Source: Larix kaempferi (taxonomy: Eukaryota > Streptophyta > Pinopsida > Pinales > Pinaceae). From it: DNA of 64,000 nucleotides. Positions 23,501 through 35,500 of this stretch are shown here, in pieces. How positions within the stretch are numbered: position 1 is the stretch's first letter; each line of letters opens with the position of its first letter. The translations under genes were made by a program, and so were the position numbers. The stretch covers positions 2,294,001-2,358,000 of the forward strand of contig BSBM01000191.1 in NCBI GenBank assembly GCA_027924585.1, written 5' to 3'. The notes below the pieces were generated by a model. The model did not search any database. It was given only the letters and a program-made list of their open reading frames with translations, and was not told where the DNA came from.

Positions 23501-26500
23501 AGATTGATGTCTCCCTCTGAGAGAGAATTTTGTGCTAGTGAAATTAAAGAGTTGCTTTCAAAAGGGTTAATTGAACCCTCTAAGAGTCCATGGGCTTGCA
23601 GAGCCTTTGTTGTTAACAAACACTCAGAGATTAAGAGAGGTAAGCCAAGACTGGTTGTGAATTATAAACCTCTCAATGCAGTGCTCCAAAAAATTAGGTA
23701 CCCATTACCTGATAAAGCTAGTCTTCTGCAACGGATTGCTGGATGTACTATATTTAGTAAGTTTGATTTGAAATCCGGTTTCTATCAAATTGGGATTGAA
23801 GCAAAAGATAGGTTTAAGACTGCTTTCGTTGTTTCCCATGGCCAATATCAATGGAAAGTCTTACCTTTTGGAATAAACAATGCCCCCTTTGAATTCCAAA
23901 AGAGAATGGAGGATATTTTCAGGGAAATAAGATGGGCATTAGTCTACATAGATGATGTCTTGATATGCTCTAAGAACTTGCAAGATCATTTAAAGCATTT
24001 ACAGGAATTTTATCATTTAGTTTATAAGCACAGTCTTGTTCTCTCAAAGAGCAAGATGGAAATCAGAAAGACTGAAATCGAGTTTCTCGGTTTCAAGATA
24101 AACAAAGGGCAAGTAATTCTTCAGGACCATGTCTTAAAGGTGTTCTCGCATTTTCTGGATCAGATATTAGAAAAGGTTCAGCTTCAAAGATTTCTAGGAA
24201 GTCTCAACTACATCAGACCATTCTATAAAGGGCAAGCTGAAGATATTCATATCCTTCAGAAGAGAATGAAAAAGAATCCCCCTAAATGGTCTTCAGATTT
24301 GACTGCTGCAGTCCAGAAAATTAAAACAAAAGTGCAGCAACTCCACGCTCTCTCTCTTCCCCAAGGAACTGGTAATCTTGTAATTGAAACAGATGCTTCA
24401 ACAAATGCATGGGGTGGAGTTCTCATTGAAAAGCATGGCGAGAGAGAAGAGATTTGTGGCTAGGCCTCGGGATCATTTAAATATGCAGAACTCAATTATC
24501 CATCTAGCCACAAAGAAATCCTGGCTGTTAAAAAGACAGTCAATCATTTTCGTTTATTTTTGAAGCCTGTAAAGTTTCTCGTTAGAATTGATTTGAAAAT
24601 AATGCCTGGGATCTTTAAGAATGAAAATCTTATGGCAGAGAATATTTCTAGGATTTTAAAATGGTTTTTATGGTTACAAAATTTTGATTTTGACATTGTT
24701 TATAAGCCTGGTTATCTTAATTGTGTTGTTGATATGTTAACCAGAGAAGAGTTCCATACTCAAGCTTTGCATCAGCTCAATATGTTCAGTGCAGGCGCAT
24801 CCAGTTCTTCACAAAAAGATAAAGGCAAGAGTCCAGCAAGGCCATTTCCATCCCCACTTAGCCATTCTCAGGTAGGCTTGTTCTTAAAGCCATGGGATGA
24901 ATCCTTGACACCAGAAGAGCGTCAACAATCTTTGGAGCATGCAAATAGAACAGAGGCTGAGAAGTTTCTGTCTTTAACTCTCATAAGACAAATCCAAGAC
25001 TCTCCACTCAAACTCCAAATTTTGGAGAAATGGGAAAAAGATGCCTTTCTTGGTTTGGAAAAGGCACAGGAGAAATTAATTGGTTGTCGAGAAGTTTGGC
25101 TAGACTGTAATGAAGAAGAAGGCATAGATATGTGGTATGTTGACTTGGGACATGGTGATCTTACCTGGACCACATATAACCTTATTCTTCAATTCTGCAG
25201 AGAAGAACGCGAGATAGTTATATGTGCAGACCTGTCAAATCTTATCAATAATAAATGGTTAGGGTGGACTGAAATATTTTTGGATAAGTTTTGTCCAAGA
25301 AAAGATTAGGTTCATCGAAGGGCTAATTTCATCCTCCACCTTCAAGCTGATATGCAGGTTGCAGACTAGAACCACATGTGGTTCAAATTTAAATTACGAC
25401 ACCTTGGAGGAAGATATACGTCGCTTGAACATACTGTTTATACAACCCAGAAGTTCATCAAAAGAGATCAAGACGGCAAGAGAATTGACAGCAAAGTTCA
25501 CACCATAAGGATTCCTCTTAACTATAGAGTGGAGTCAACTTTTCAGGGAGATTTTATGTGTGGAAATAACCAGGTTATGTTTGGGTTGGACGTTGAGCAA
25601 TGCTTTGACTATAATCTCTACCCATACATTATGCCATATGAACCCGTGGATTCTGACGGGGATCCTTTTGATTGTCCGTGTGGTGGAGTGGATCTCGGTG
25701 ATGGACAAGAGAGATGTATATGTCTGCAGAGGTGGGACCCCTATGATTGATTGAAAGGCATGATGGGCCGCCTTAATAGGTTCCACATTGTAATAATTTA
25801 TTTTATGTTGTCAGACTGTATCCGTCTGCAGGGGTGGGACCCCGATGATTTGATTGAAAGGCATGGTGGGCCGCCTTAATAGGTTCCACATTGTAATAAT
25901 TTTAATTTATGTTGTTAGATGTATGTCCCTTTGTTTTAAAAAGGCAAGTCAGTTTGATTCTGTCTTAAAGTCCGTCTAAAGTAATTTATTCGGGTCCCCA
26001 TATGTCAATTTGACCACTTAAGGGATGAGATAATGGATGTGGCTGTCCCCACACTCCACCCCGAATCTTTACTTTTGACTGAATGTTGTCAGTCTAGAGT
26101 CACCGGGCCACCAGCTAGTTTTTGTATAAATAAGACTCTAAGGCTCTCATTTAGGGAGCAGGTTTTTGGCGATTTGAGAGTTCTGCAAATATTTGAGTCG
26201 AGGTCTGTGTATCCTCTGTGCCCGCACTTAGTGCGAACTGGCATATGAAAAGCAGATATCTCAAGTGTAAGGAGTCTGTAAGAAGTCGGTAGTGTATGCT
26301 CTCCCTCTGCGCTTCGAGCGAGCAGTTGGGATCAAAAGCTACTTGATCTTCAAGTGTGTTTATGTCAGTGATGATCTTCATAGTCCGAAGACGAACTGAT
26401 AATATGTATGTAAATTGAGTGTGAAAGATTTAATGAAAAACAAGCAAGTTTACCAGAGAAATCCAAAAGAGATCTTGGAAGCGTTTGGTATTAGAGCCAA

Positions 26501-29500
26501 CACCATTTGGCCTTTTGTGTTGTAAGTCTCAACATTTCTATTTTGATCCTCTACTATATGAGTTGATGTATCTCTGCATTTCTGTTTACAGTCTATCATC
26601 TGTTTCCTTATTTTTGAAGTGAAGGTTCTGTGTTGGGAAAACGGGTTTCCGAGTTGTGGTGAGGTCACAGCCGTGGATAGGCGCCGTAAATCCTTTTTAA
26701 GAATCGTAAGAACCCTTGTGGGCGATTTTTCCCATTTACTGCCCGATAAAGGTAAGTGGTACATGGACCCTTCAATGGATTCAGTTCCGCTCCAAACTTT
26801 AGACTGTCAGATACACAACGATACAGACGTATCTTTAGTTGGACGACGTTCCTCTTTTCAATAGTAGACTTCTACATCTTCTTCAGTAATCAATATCTAG
26901 GATTTAAATCCTTCCGAAAATTGGCAATTACCAACCATCTTACCTTCTGATGTTTATAAGTTATCATGGTGGCAATATAAAACTCACACTCAAATCAAAG
27001 TTAGCTCTGTTGATGTTTCTTTTACAGATAAAGATGAGCCTGTGCATATTAATTTGTTAGATAAGTCCCAGATAGATTGGGCTAAAACCCAGGGATATAA
27101 GTACGCCCATCTTGGTGCAATTAAACTTGGCCTTGGTTCATTAGTTCGCCCCTATCTTCCCGTTTCTTCTTTGTGTGTAGCCATAGACACTCGGCACATC
27201 GACTTTTCTGATTCCATCATCGGAGGCTTTACCGCTCCCTTACATAATGGCCCGTGTTTTGGCACCATTTTTCCTAAGTATTCTGTCAGTCTTGAAGATC
27301 CCTATATCTATGATTTACTTAAAGCATATATCTTACCACGTGGCTTTAAAATGGATTCCGGCTCCTAAAACTCTGAAAGAAGAAGACTTGTAAGATATGA
27401 CCATGAGAAATCCATGTATGAGTATAATCCTAACAATGTGATTGAGTCGAACACTGAAAGAAATCACCTAGTTAATAAAAAAACAGCAAGCAGAAAATAA
27501 CCTTATAACTGGAAAGACACACTAAAAACGATGCAAAATTTTATCTGTGTTGGGTATGCAACCCAATGCAGTTTTAGACTAACAAATGCTGAATTCTCTC
27601 TCTATATCTGCATTAAAAATGAAATTACAGTAAGCTAATCTTGCTGTAATTTAACAAAGAAACTTAATTAAAGTGGTCTAAAATGTCGAATTATATGCCT
27701 AGAATGCCTAAAATGCACAATTTTTTTATGTAGACATAATGGTTTTCTTTTATACGAGGAAATAATAAATGAAACAGTGCCTTTAATAGAGTCAAGAATG
27801 ATGAAAAAAGAAGAAAGTGAATAGGGCATAAGAACAATCCAAATCCTACTATTCAAGTTCAGGTGAAACTAAGATTGAAAGCATGTAAATGTATAAGGAG
27901 CATGGAAGTCTTACACATAAAACACGTATAATAATTACTGAAGAATACTTAATGTCTTCATTACCAAGGGTTGTAGAATGAACAAAGCCTTGATGAGTCC
28001 AGACAACAAGGACTCCAAGATACAATCCAACTCTGCTAGATGGGACAGGTACAATCATGATCCAACAAAGAAAATTCCGCTATCACAAGTACTCTATACT
28101 AGTTCTCAACCTTACTCTGTCAATAAAGAATAATCAATAGAGAAAAGGGAAGAAAGGTCACAAGCTCTAGTGCTTATGACTCAAAATAATAACTATCTTC
28201 CTCCGTGCTTGTACATGTATAGAAGTAGAAGAAGATAAGATTAGGTAAGATAAAAAGTAGATAAGATAAGATGAGATAATTTTATTAATGTCCAACAAAT
28301 GACCACAAAAGTAGGTCAATGGGACTAAAGGTTACGTCCAGTATGAGTAAAATGTGGGAGTGCAAACACAACTCCTAGAAAATGCCAAAATAAAAATAAA
28401 GAAAGACACAAGCAGTAGTATAGTATCCTAAACATATATATACCCGTATTGAAGGTACGGAATGCATAAATCAAAATGTAAAATGTAAAATACATAGTGA
28501 GTTTGTCCAAGTCTAGACAATTCAGACAACCTAGGATCCTCAAGATCATGTCAAGGGAGGAAAATCGTGTGAGAGAGCTGAAGGTGAGTCCAGTGATGTC
28601 AAGATCTCCTGAGTTTGATGGTCGAGGGCGAGGGGGGGCGAACGAGGCGCCTGTTCGCTGCCAGGTCTCTCTGGAGCCGTCGGGGTGTCTATCTGTATGA
28701 TCCTGGGGGGATGTAGAAGCGAGGAATACTCCTAGCATCTGAGGATGAAGGAGAAACTATGGTAGATCGTTGGCAACTCCGCTGGGGCTATGAGGGATCT
28801 GACAGGCGAGAGGTGCCTTGATCTAGATCTGGCTGGCCCTGATCGCTATGATGCTCTAAGAATGAATGGACTGATGTGTGGTTCGGCAACTTTGAATTGG
28901 TCTCAGTAAGATCAATTGGTCTCCTAGAGGGGGAGGCTGGGGGAAGACCCGAGGTCTCACCACTCTTCTGTCTGAGGTACTCTGGGGCTCTACCTGCTGC
29001 TTTTTGTTCCGATATGATGGGTTAATGCTAAAATAAGAGTCGATCGTTTTGGTCCTCTCAAGGCGAGGCGGGATGTGAAGGATCCATGAATATCTCCCTG
29101 ATGAAGAGGGCGAGGCATCTTTGGTCCTGGTACCGGAAGAAGGTGGAGAGGGATCCCCCCGAGTCCTTGTAGAGGCAATGGTATTGTCCTTTGATCTCAT
29201 AATATAAGGGGCACTAAAAAATGAGATGCATCTCCTAAGAATAATAGTCTTCCAAAATAGTACTTTTTAAAATGAAAATAGCATGTGTATGAAAAAGATC
29301 CACTCCAAAACATCACCCTCCTTCCATAATAACCACCTACAAGAGAAACTGCAGTTGTATATGGCTAATTTCTTCTTTTAAGTTTTAATGCACTTTTTTT
29401 TTCATGCCTACAAATTCCTTAAGGAGAGAATCCTCTGAAATTAAGCCTTAAATTGTGGAACAAGTGAGGATAAAAAATAGCATGCTGAGCTATCTTAATT

Positions 29501-32500
29501 TTAAGGAAGGATAAACTTTTAAAATAACAATGTAAGCTCCTCTAGACCAAGCACTCCTCAATTAAGGTCACATGAAAACCCTTTTGACCATGCCAAAATG
29601 CAACTGGTCTTGAAATTTCAAAGTAATTGGAATACCTTGAAATTGGACATTGATGCTGCTTGCCATACTGGGTGCCCAAAAGTTTAGTCACCTGGTTAAA
29701 ATTAACATGGCCTCAGAATCAGCTGAAACTCAAACCATAGGCAAATCTCCCAACTAGATCCTCAAATATGTAATTATCCTGTCAATTAGGCCACTCTTAG
29801 AAACTACTAAAAAATATAGACTTCTCACATTTGCTTGAAACTGAAACAGCATGCACATCTCTCCCCATAGGGGATTCAAATCTATGATCAGATCCTGAAA
29901 AATATAAGTCTCCAAAAACCAACCTAACCATATTCTATGGGGATCTTTGACCTCCCATATTTGCTCTAAATATTGCATTGAACCTGCAATTTATGGGGCA
30001 CTTGCTCTATTTAATCATCTGTCCGCCTGTGCTTGTGATATATTCTTTGTCTGTACCTATATATGAATAACATGCCGAAGACCTGTCCAACTGTTCATCC
30101 CCAAGTAACAAAGACATGCAACCATGTGCCAAGTCTGAAAAACACTCCAAGAACTGTCGATGGTGCATCAATGGATTGACTAACCAATCTATCCCATAAT
30201 ATACTCACGAACTGTCGATGCTGAATGGTGAACTCTGTAACAATGTGCTCACCTTGAATGATGTCCATGAACATTGTTATTAATAATATTAATAATAATT
30301 TAATTAGGCTAATGAAAGGTGAAAGAGCACATACTCCTTCACCTTGTGACTAGGTCAACGCGTATAAGTATACTGTCACGAGGCTCATTGCAATCATCAT
30401 CTTATCATTTCTTATCAATCAAACATTATTCAATATATTCGTATATATATTTGCAGAAATATTTCTGTTTATCTGTAATAATCAAGAACTGTTTCCTACA
30501 TTTAGCATTGGATCTGCTAAACTTGTGGGTAAAACACCTCAATCTGTACATGGTAATTTGCTGTACAGTCCGCCATAAACATCAACGGGGATTTTCGTAC
30601 ATGACTGTTTGTACAGCTGTCAAATTGCCAAATCCCGTCGTGCCATACAATCTGGCACTACCTTTAGCCGCCAAAAGTGCACTTCAATTGTGCACATCTT
30701 CCGTATCCCGCACATTAATTTGCTGAACCAACACACTGCATATGCCATTCCTACAATCACATGGATCCACTTAGCCATAAATTGTTATTTGTACAACAGC
30801 CCTTCTAATTGCATGCGCTTTTTCCATACTATTCAGTACAGGCATCTTTTTGAAAAATCCATCCACTCGTTTCATAGTCACACCCCGTCAATCATTTATT
30901 ATTTTTATTTTTCATTTTCTAAAAATCTTTTTCACCTCGGAATTTTATTTATTTTCAAAGTTGGCTCACCTTTAAAAAATCAATTCCATGAAATTACAAT
31001 TACTCGGGTCTTGTTAACCCCTGAAATTACTCCATAGCAATTTCAGGGTTAAGGACCTGTTGCTGCTGATTGCGCACTTGGTTAACGCAGCAGAAATCTC
31101 ACTACTGCTCGGTGCACCCTTGGGGGCAAGTCTCGAGTCAGGGATGTCACCTTATCCTGACTCCTCCGTTTAGGCCAACTCCTAAGGGAGCCAAGGGGGG
31201 TAGTCCCTACAGAATGTTTCTAAGGCTGTTAAATGTTTTAGAAAATTAATTATATGGATGTTTTTTAGGAGTTTAAAAGGGTGTGATCTCACTGTCCAAG
31301 ATTATGCAAAATAAATTAAAGGCAACAACACGAAATTTAAAACATTGACATGATGAAAGCTTTGTAAAATATAGCAAAAAAATACCAATGCCTTGGAGTC
31401 AAATAAACAAAAGTGTTGTTGCTGAAAGGGAAATGTTTTGCAAATGTGTCTTGGTCAGTTTTAGAATTTATTAAAGATGAATTTAATTAAGGGAAAATGT
31501 GGGCTCTAGATATACCGTGAGGTGCAAGGAATAATGTCCACAAATTAGGCAAAGGTGGCTCCTCACGAAGACATGTGGGATGGAACGGAGTCTTGAGGGC
31601 GTGTTCAACACTACACCAACAAGGATGTAGTCTAACGGTGCCCTAAGGTCACTTTCCAGTGGTTCCCGTTTCTTCCGAGAAATTTCTCCACGCGATACTT
31701 AATGTTCGAGTGCCGGATTTTCACTATGTTTAGGGTTGTTGATTTTATTAATGTGAGTTTTTAATTAGATGTTTGAGAATTAATAAGTTGCTGCAACTCT
31801 TTCTGATTTCCCCAGGACCAAGCCAATGCCCGCAAAGGGAAAGAGCATACTCTGAGAACAACAAAATGTTCGTTCCAGTTTAGTGCTTGAAAAATAAAAT
31901 GCTTGAAACAAAAGTAAACTTACAGAAAAGAAAGATATAGATCACCGGATCTATGTGTCACTTTCTGATCAACCACCACTAATCGACAATGCCTTTATGT
32001 GGTGGTGACTTGGTGAGAGCATACTTTGTGGCAACGAGATCGGTTTTATTTAACTACTTGCAAAATGAAAGAAAAATGATTAAATAGTAAAAACTAAAGT
32101 ATACAATCCTGCATGAAAAAGGTGCTTGTGTTTGTTAGAAAAAAATATACTATGAAAAATGAGACTGCGAATCTCCCCAGGGGGGATGGGGTGTGGGTGC
32201 TGTGTAGCCCACTTGCTCTTATTTAATGATTTATTACAATATGCTCAAAATAAATGCTTCTTAGTCCTTTTAGACTTGGATCTAAGGGATTACAACTTAG
32301 AAGTTTAAAGCAATGATGGAAGAAGGTCTTCAGAAGGTAAATTTGGCAATTTATGACAAAATTTTGCCAAAGTTTCTTCCTCTTTTTCCTTGGACCTGCT
32401 AAAAACCAGCAAGCTTAAAACACAAAATTTAGTGGGTTCATATAAAAATACAAAAAAATTACAATTTTTACACTTGGACAAATTTTGGAAATTTTTGACT

Positions 32501-35500
32501 ACAAGTATAAAAATTATGGATCTAGATCTAGTTTGAAAGTAAAAATTTGAAGCTAATCTAGATCTGATATATATGCTTAATAAAAGAAGACTATTGATTT
32601 GCAAATTGTAGATCTAACTCTTACAAAGCAAAGGTAACCAAATAATCTTTTAAATTTGAAGAGATGATAGAAGAAGAAACCCTCAAGCTCAAGCTTGAAA
32701 CTAGAAGGTGAAGGAGAAAAGGAATCTGTGGACAAAACTTGTTAGATCCAAAAAAACTTTGAATGTGATGGAGAGAAGGTGGATGCAACCGAGCTCCAAA
32801 CTCCCTTCACCTTAAGGCTACCGGCAAAGCTACACACTTCTCCAAGCAAGAAAGATTAAACTAGTACATTCATCAATCAAGATAAGGAGAATAATAGTAC
32901 AACCAAATACATCATATTACTCCTATGATTTTGAAAGCATGAACATAAAACAAGTAACTTAACAACTGCAAATATTTATTCCAATAGAGCTAGGTCTAAT
33001 CATTAAACTTGCATAAGAGAAAGTAAGCTAAATGGATATCACCTCAACCAATGATGCATGCATGAAATGGAACAAGAGCCACAAGTAGACCTCCAAAGCC
33101 TTCAAATCTTCTTACTCATAAAAACTTTAAACATTAAAGGAGCAGAGGTTCTATGCTTTCCATCATGAAGAAATGAGGAGCATGAGCCTTGTCTTTATAA
33201 GAGAATGAGAGAGGTAGGGGACACATCTCATGAAGGGGGCGCATTCCTTGAAGAGGGGATGTAATATCCCTTGATTGATCCTTGACTTATTGTGCCAAGC
33301 CATGAGTTGGTTGCCACATAGGAAGGGCACCTCCCTTCCAACATTGTAAACTCCTCAAGATAACACAAGGCTGCCACATAAGAGAAGTCGCCCAAGAGAG
33401 GAGAGGGCGCACTTCTCCAAGGATGACAACTCACCATGCATGAGATCTCACCCAAAATCCAGTTGATTTGATTGATATTTGACTTAAATGCCATTGCCAA
33501 CTCAACTAGGCCTCTAACTGGGACAAATTCCATTGATTTAGGAATTTGATTTTCTCTCATATCTTTATTTTTTTAATTAAATAATTCCCCCAAATTAATT
33601 TTGAGAGAATATTTATTTAAGTGAATAATAATCACTTAGGACCTAAGTTACCAAGATACGGATACAGATTTGGATCCGGATACGGATTCGCCAGATTTTT
33701 TAAAACCCAGGATCCGGATACTGCGGGGAAACGACAAGTACAAAAAATATAAAAATATTTTTATAGTAAATAAAAAATAGAATGAAGAAACAAAACTATT
33801 TAGGAAACACAAGGGTAGAACTATAAGTTATTGCCAAAAAAGAGAGTTCATGTACCATAACTGATAATTTGATGAGTTGTAGCCATGATTGATATTGATA
33901 AGTTTAAAAACCATTTCAGCATGAACTTGAAGTGGTGCATAACAGATTTTTTGTGAGCCACATTCACATGTCCCTATCAGTAGGGAATAAAGTGGTTTTC
34001 TTGAAGGCTATGGCAAGACTACATAACAGTGTAGGTGAAGTGAGCAACAACATAGCACATAAAGATAGATCAACCCTTGACAGCAGACCTTAACCATAAA
34101 GATAAATCAAATAAAAACATTGAGAGCAGACCTTGATATTGATGTATCAAAGTTCAAGAGCAGCTCTTGACATAAGGATAGATCAGACCTTGAGTAGGAA
34201 TGGGGTTTATGCTTTTAGCCATTAGGTGTTTAGGTTTTTTTAAGTTTTTCATTGAAAAACATTTTTTGGAGGGGATCAATGGGTCATAGAAGCACTGGAA
34301 GTTTCAGGATCCGTTTGAAAGTTTCAAGAATTGTTTGATTTTTCACAGGATCCATTTCATAGGACCAGGATACGTTTCCTTCTACAGGGGATACATTTCC
34401 ATGATGGATCCTGTTATCACATATATAGTAGCCGGGCTACCATACATTATTTTTCTGATTCCAGTACACTATTCAGCCAGTTCCCTTACATTTGAGATGC
34501 TGAGATGAGCATCTATATTGGATCACTGTCAGATTGTGGACAGTAGTTGTATTCCCCATGCCATGACTGAGTCTCAGGACACTCAGAGAGATGACCTATG
34601 TAGCCATTATACCATTGGTACAGAGCAGTCAGTAGTGCCCAGAGTTGCAGCAGCAGTTTCAGAGGACAGATGATGGTACAGGTTGATGAGCTTTCAGGTA
34701 TATGACTCAGCAGGTATATCATGGTGTTATGGTTAGATTGATTTTATACTTATTCTTATAGCATGTCTTAGCACTTAGTGTCATGATCTGGCGATCATAT
34801 AGATATTTGGACCTGGTTGATCTATTATATATATTATATTGTCCCTACTCAGACTTAGAAGTTCACTATTCATACTCATTGGTATGCACCCTCCTTAGGG
34901 AGAATAGAGGTGATCATTCCACCATACCTTGGCTTGCTAGTGTTGACTTCATTATTCATTGTCTCCATCCATCCATGGCCTACCTTTTAGATTATCACCC
35001 TGACTTACTACTTGACTAGTGGCATGGAGGACTTTTCCCCACTGTAGCCTCTGTATTGGATGAGCTTCCCTGTTTATTGTGTCTCGGCTCTGAGTTGGTG
35101 ACAAAACTTACCTATGGTGAGTTGGAGTTCCTTGGAATTCCCCTAGTCACTAAAGTGGTGTTGGCTAAACCTGAAACTTTTGGTGCTGCCATGAATACAA
35201 AATCTGGAAAAATGAAATGCTATATCTTGTATGAAAAGCCCATTCATGCAATGTGTTTCTAAACACACATGAATGAAAGGCATGCCAAATGAAAATGGCT
35301 ATGAAAATAAAATGTTATATCTTTTGGAAAAATAAATACCTAGGTAAACAAGCTGTCCATGACACACCTAGAAGTGCTCAGGTAAACAAGTGCCTTAAAA
35401 ACACACCTGCAGCAGGAAGCCTAAAATAAATGTAAATCTATGCAATGTGTTTATAAACACACATAGATCAAGGCTATGGAAACTTCAGGCCCAAAAAGCA

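Larger units (their letters stand above)
9098..27365 (+). mobile_element. endogenous pararetrovirus (Caulimoviridae-like), interrupted
   Basis: Gene order on the plus strand: initiator-tRNA-Met primer site, movement protein, small coiled-coil protein, coat protein with CCHC knuckle, aspartic protease, reverse transcriptase, RNase H, a long 3' extension, a TATA-type promoter, then the primer site and movement protein again. There is no integrase and no LTR, so this is an integrated circular-genome pararetrovirus. The spacing between the two primer sites is 17,260 bases; subtracting the family B insertion and its 5-base TSD (9,735) gives a unit of 7,525 bases, normal for Caulimoviridae. About 1.13 units are present. 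Stops and frameshifts lie in most frames, so it is not expressed as intact proteins. Endogenous caulimovirids of gymnosperms (gymnendoviruses) are the likeliest relatives, but genus placement needs a tree. Confidence 0.85.

Noticed and set aside
7043-30241. R copies as the long target-site duplication made by pararetrovirus integration
   Set aside because: R copies are much more diverged than the viral ends, so they existed before integration.
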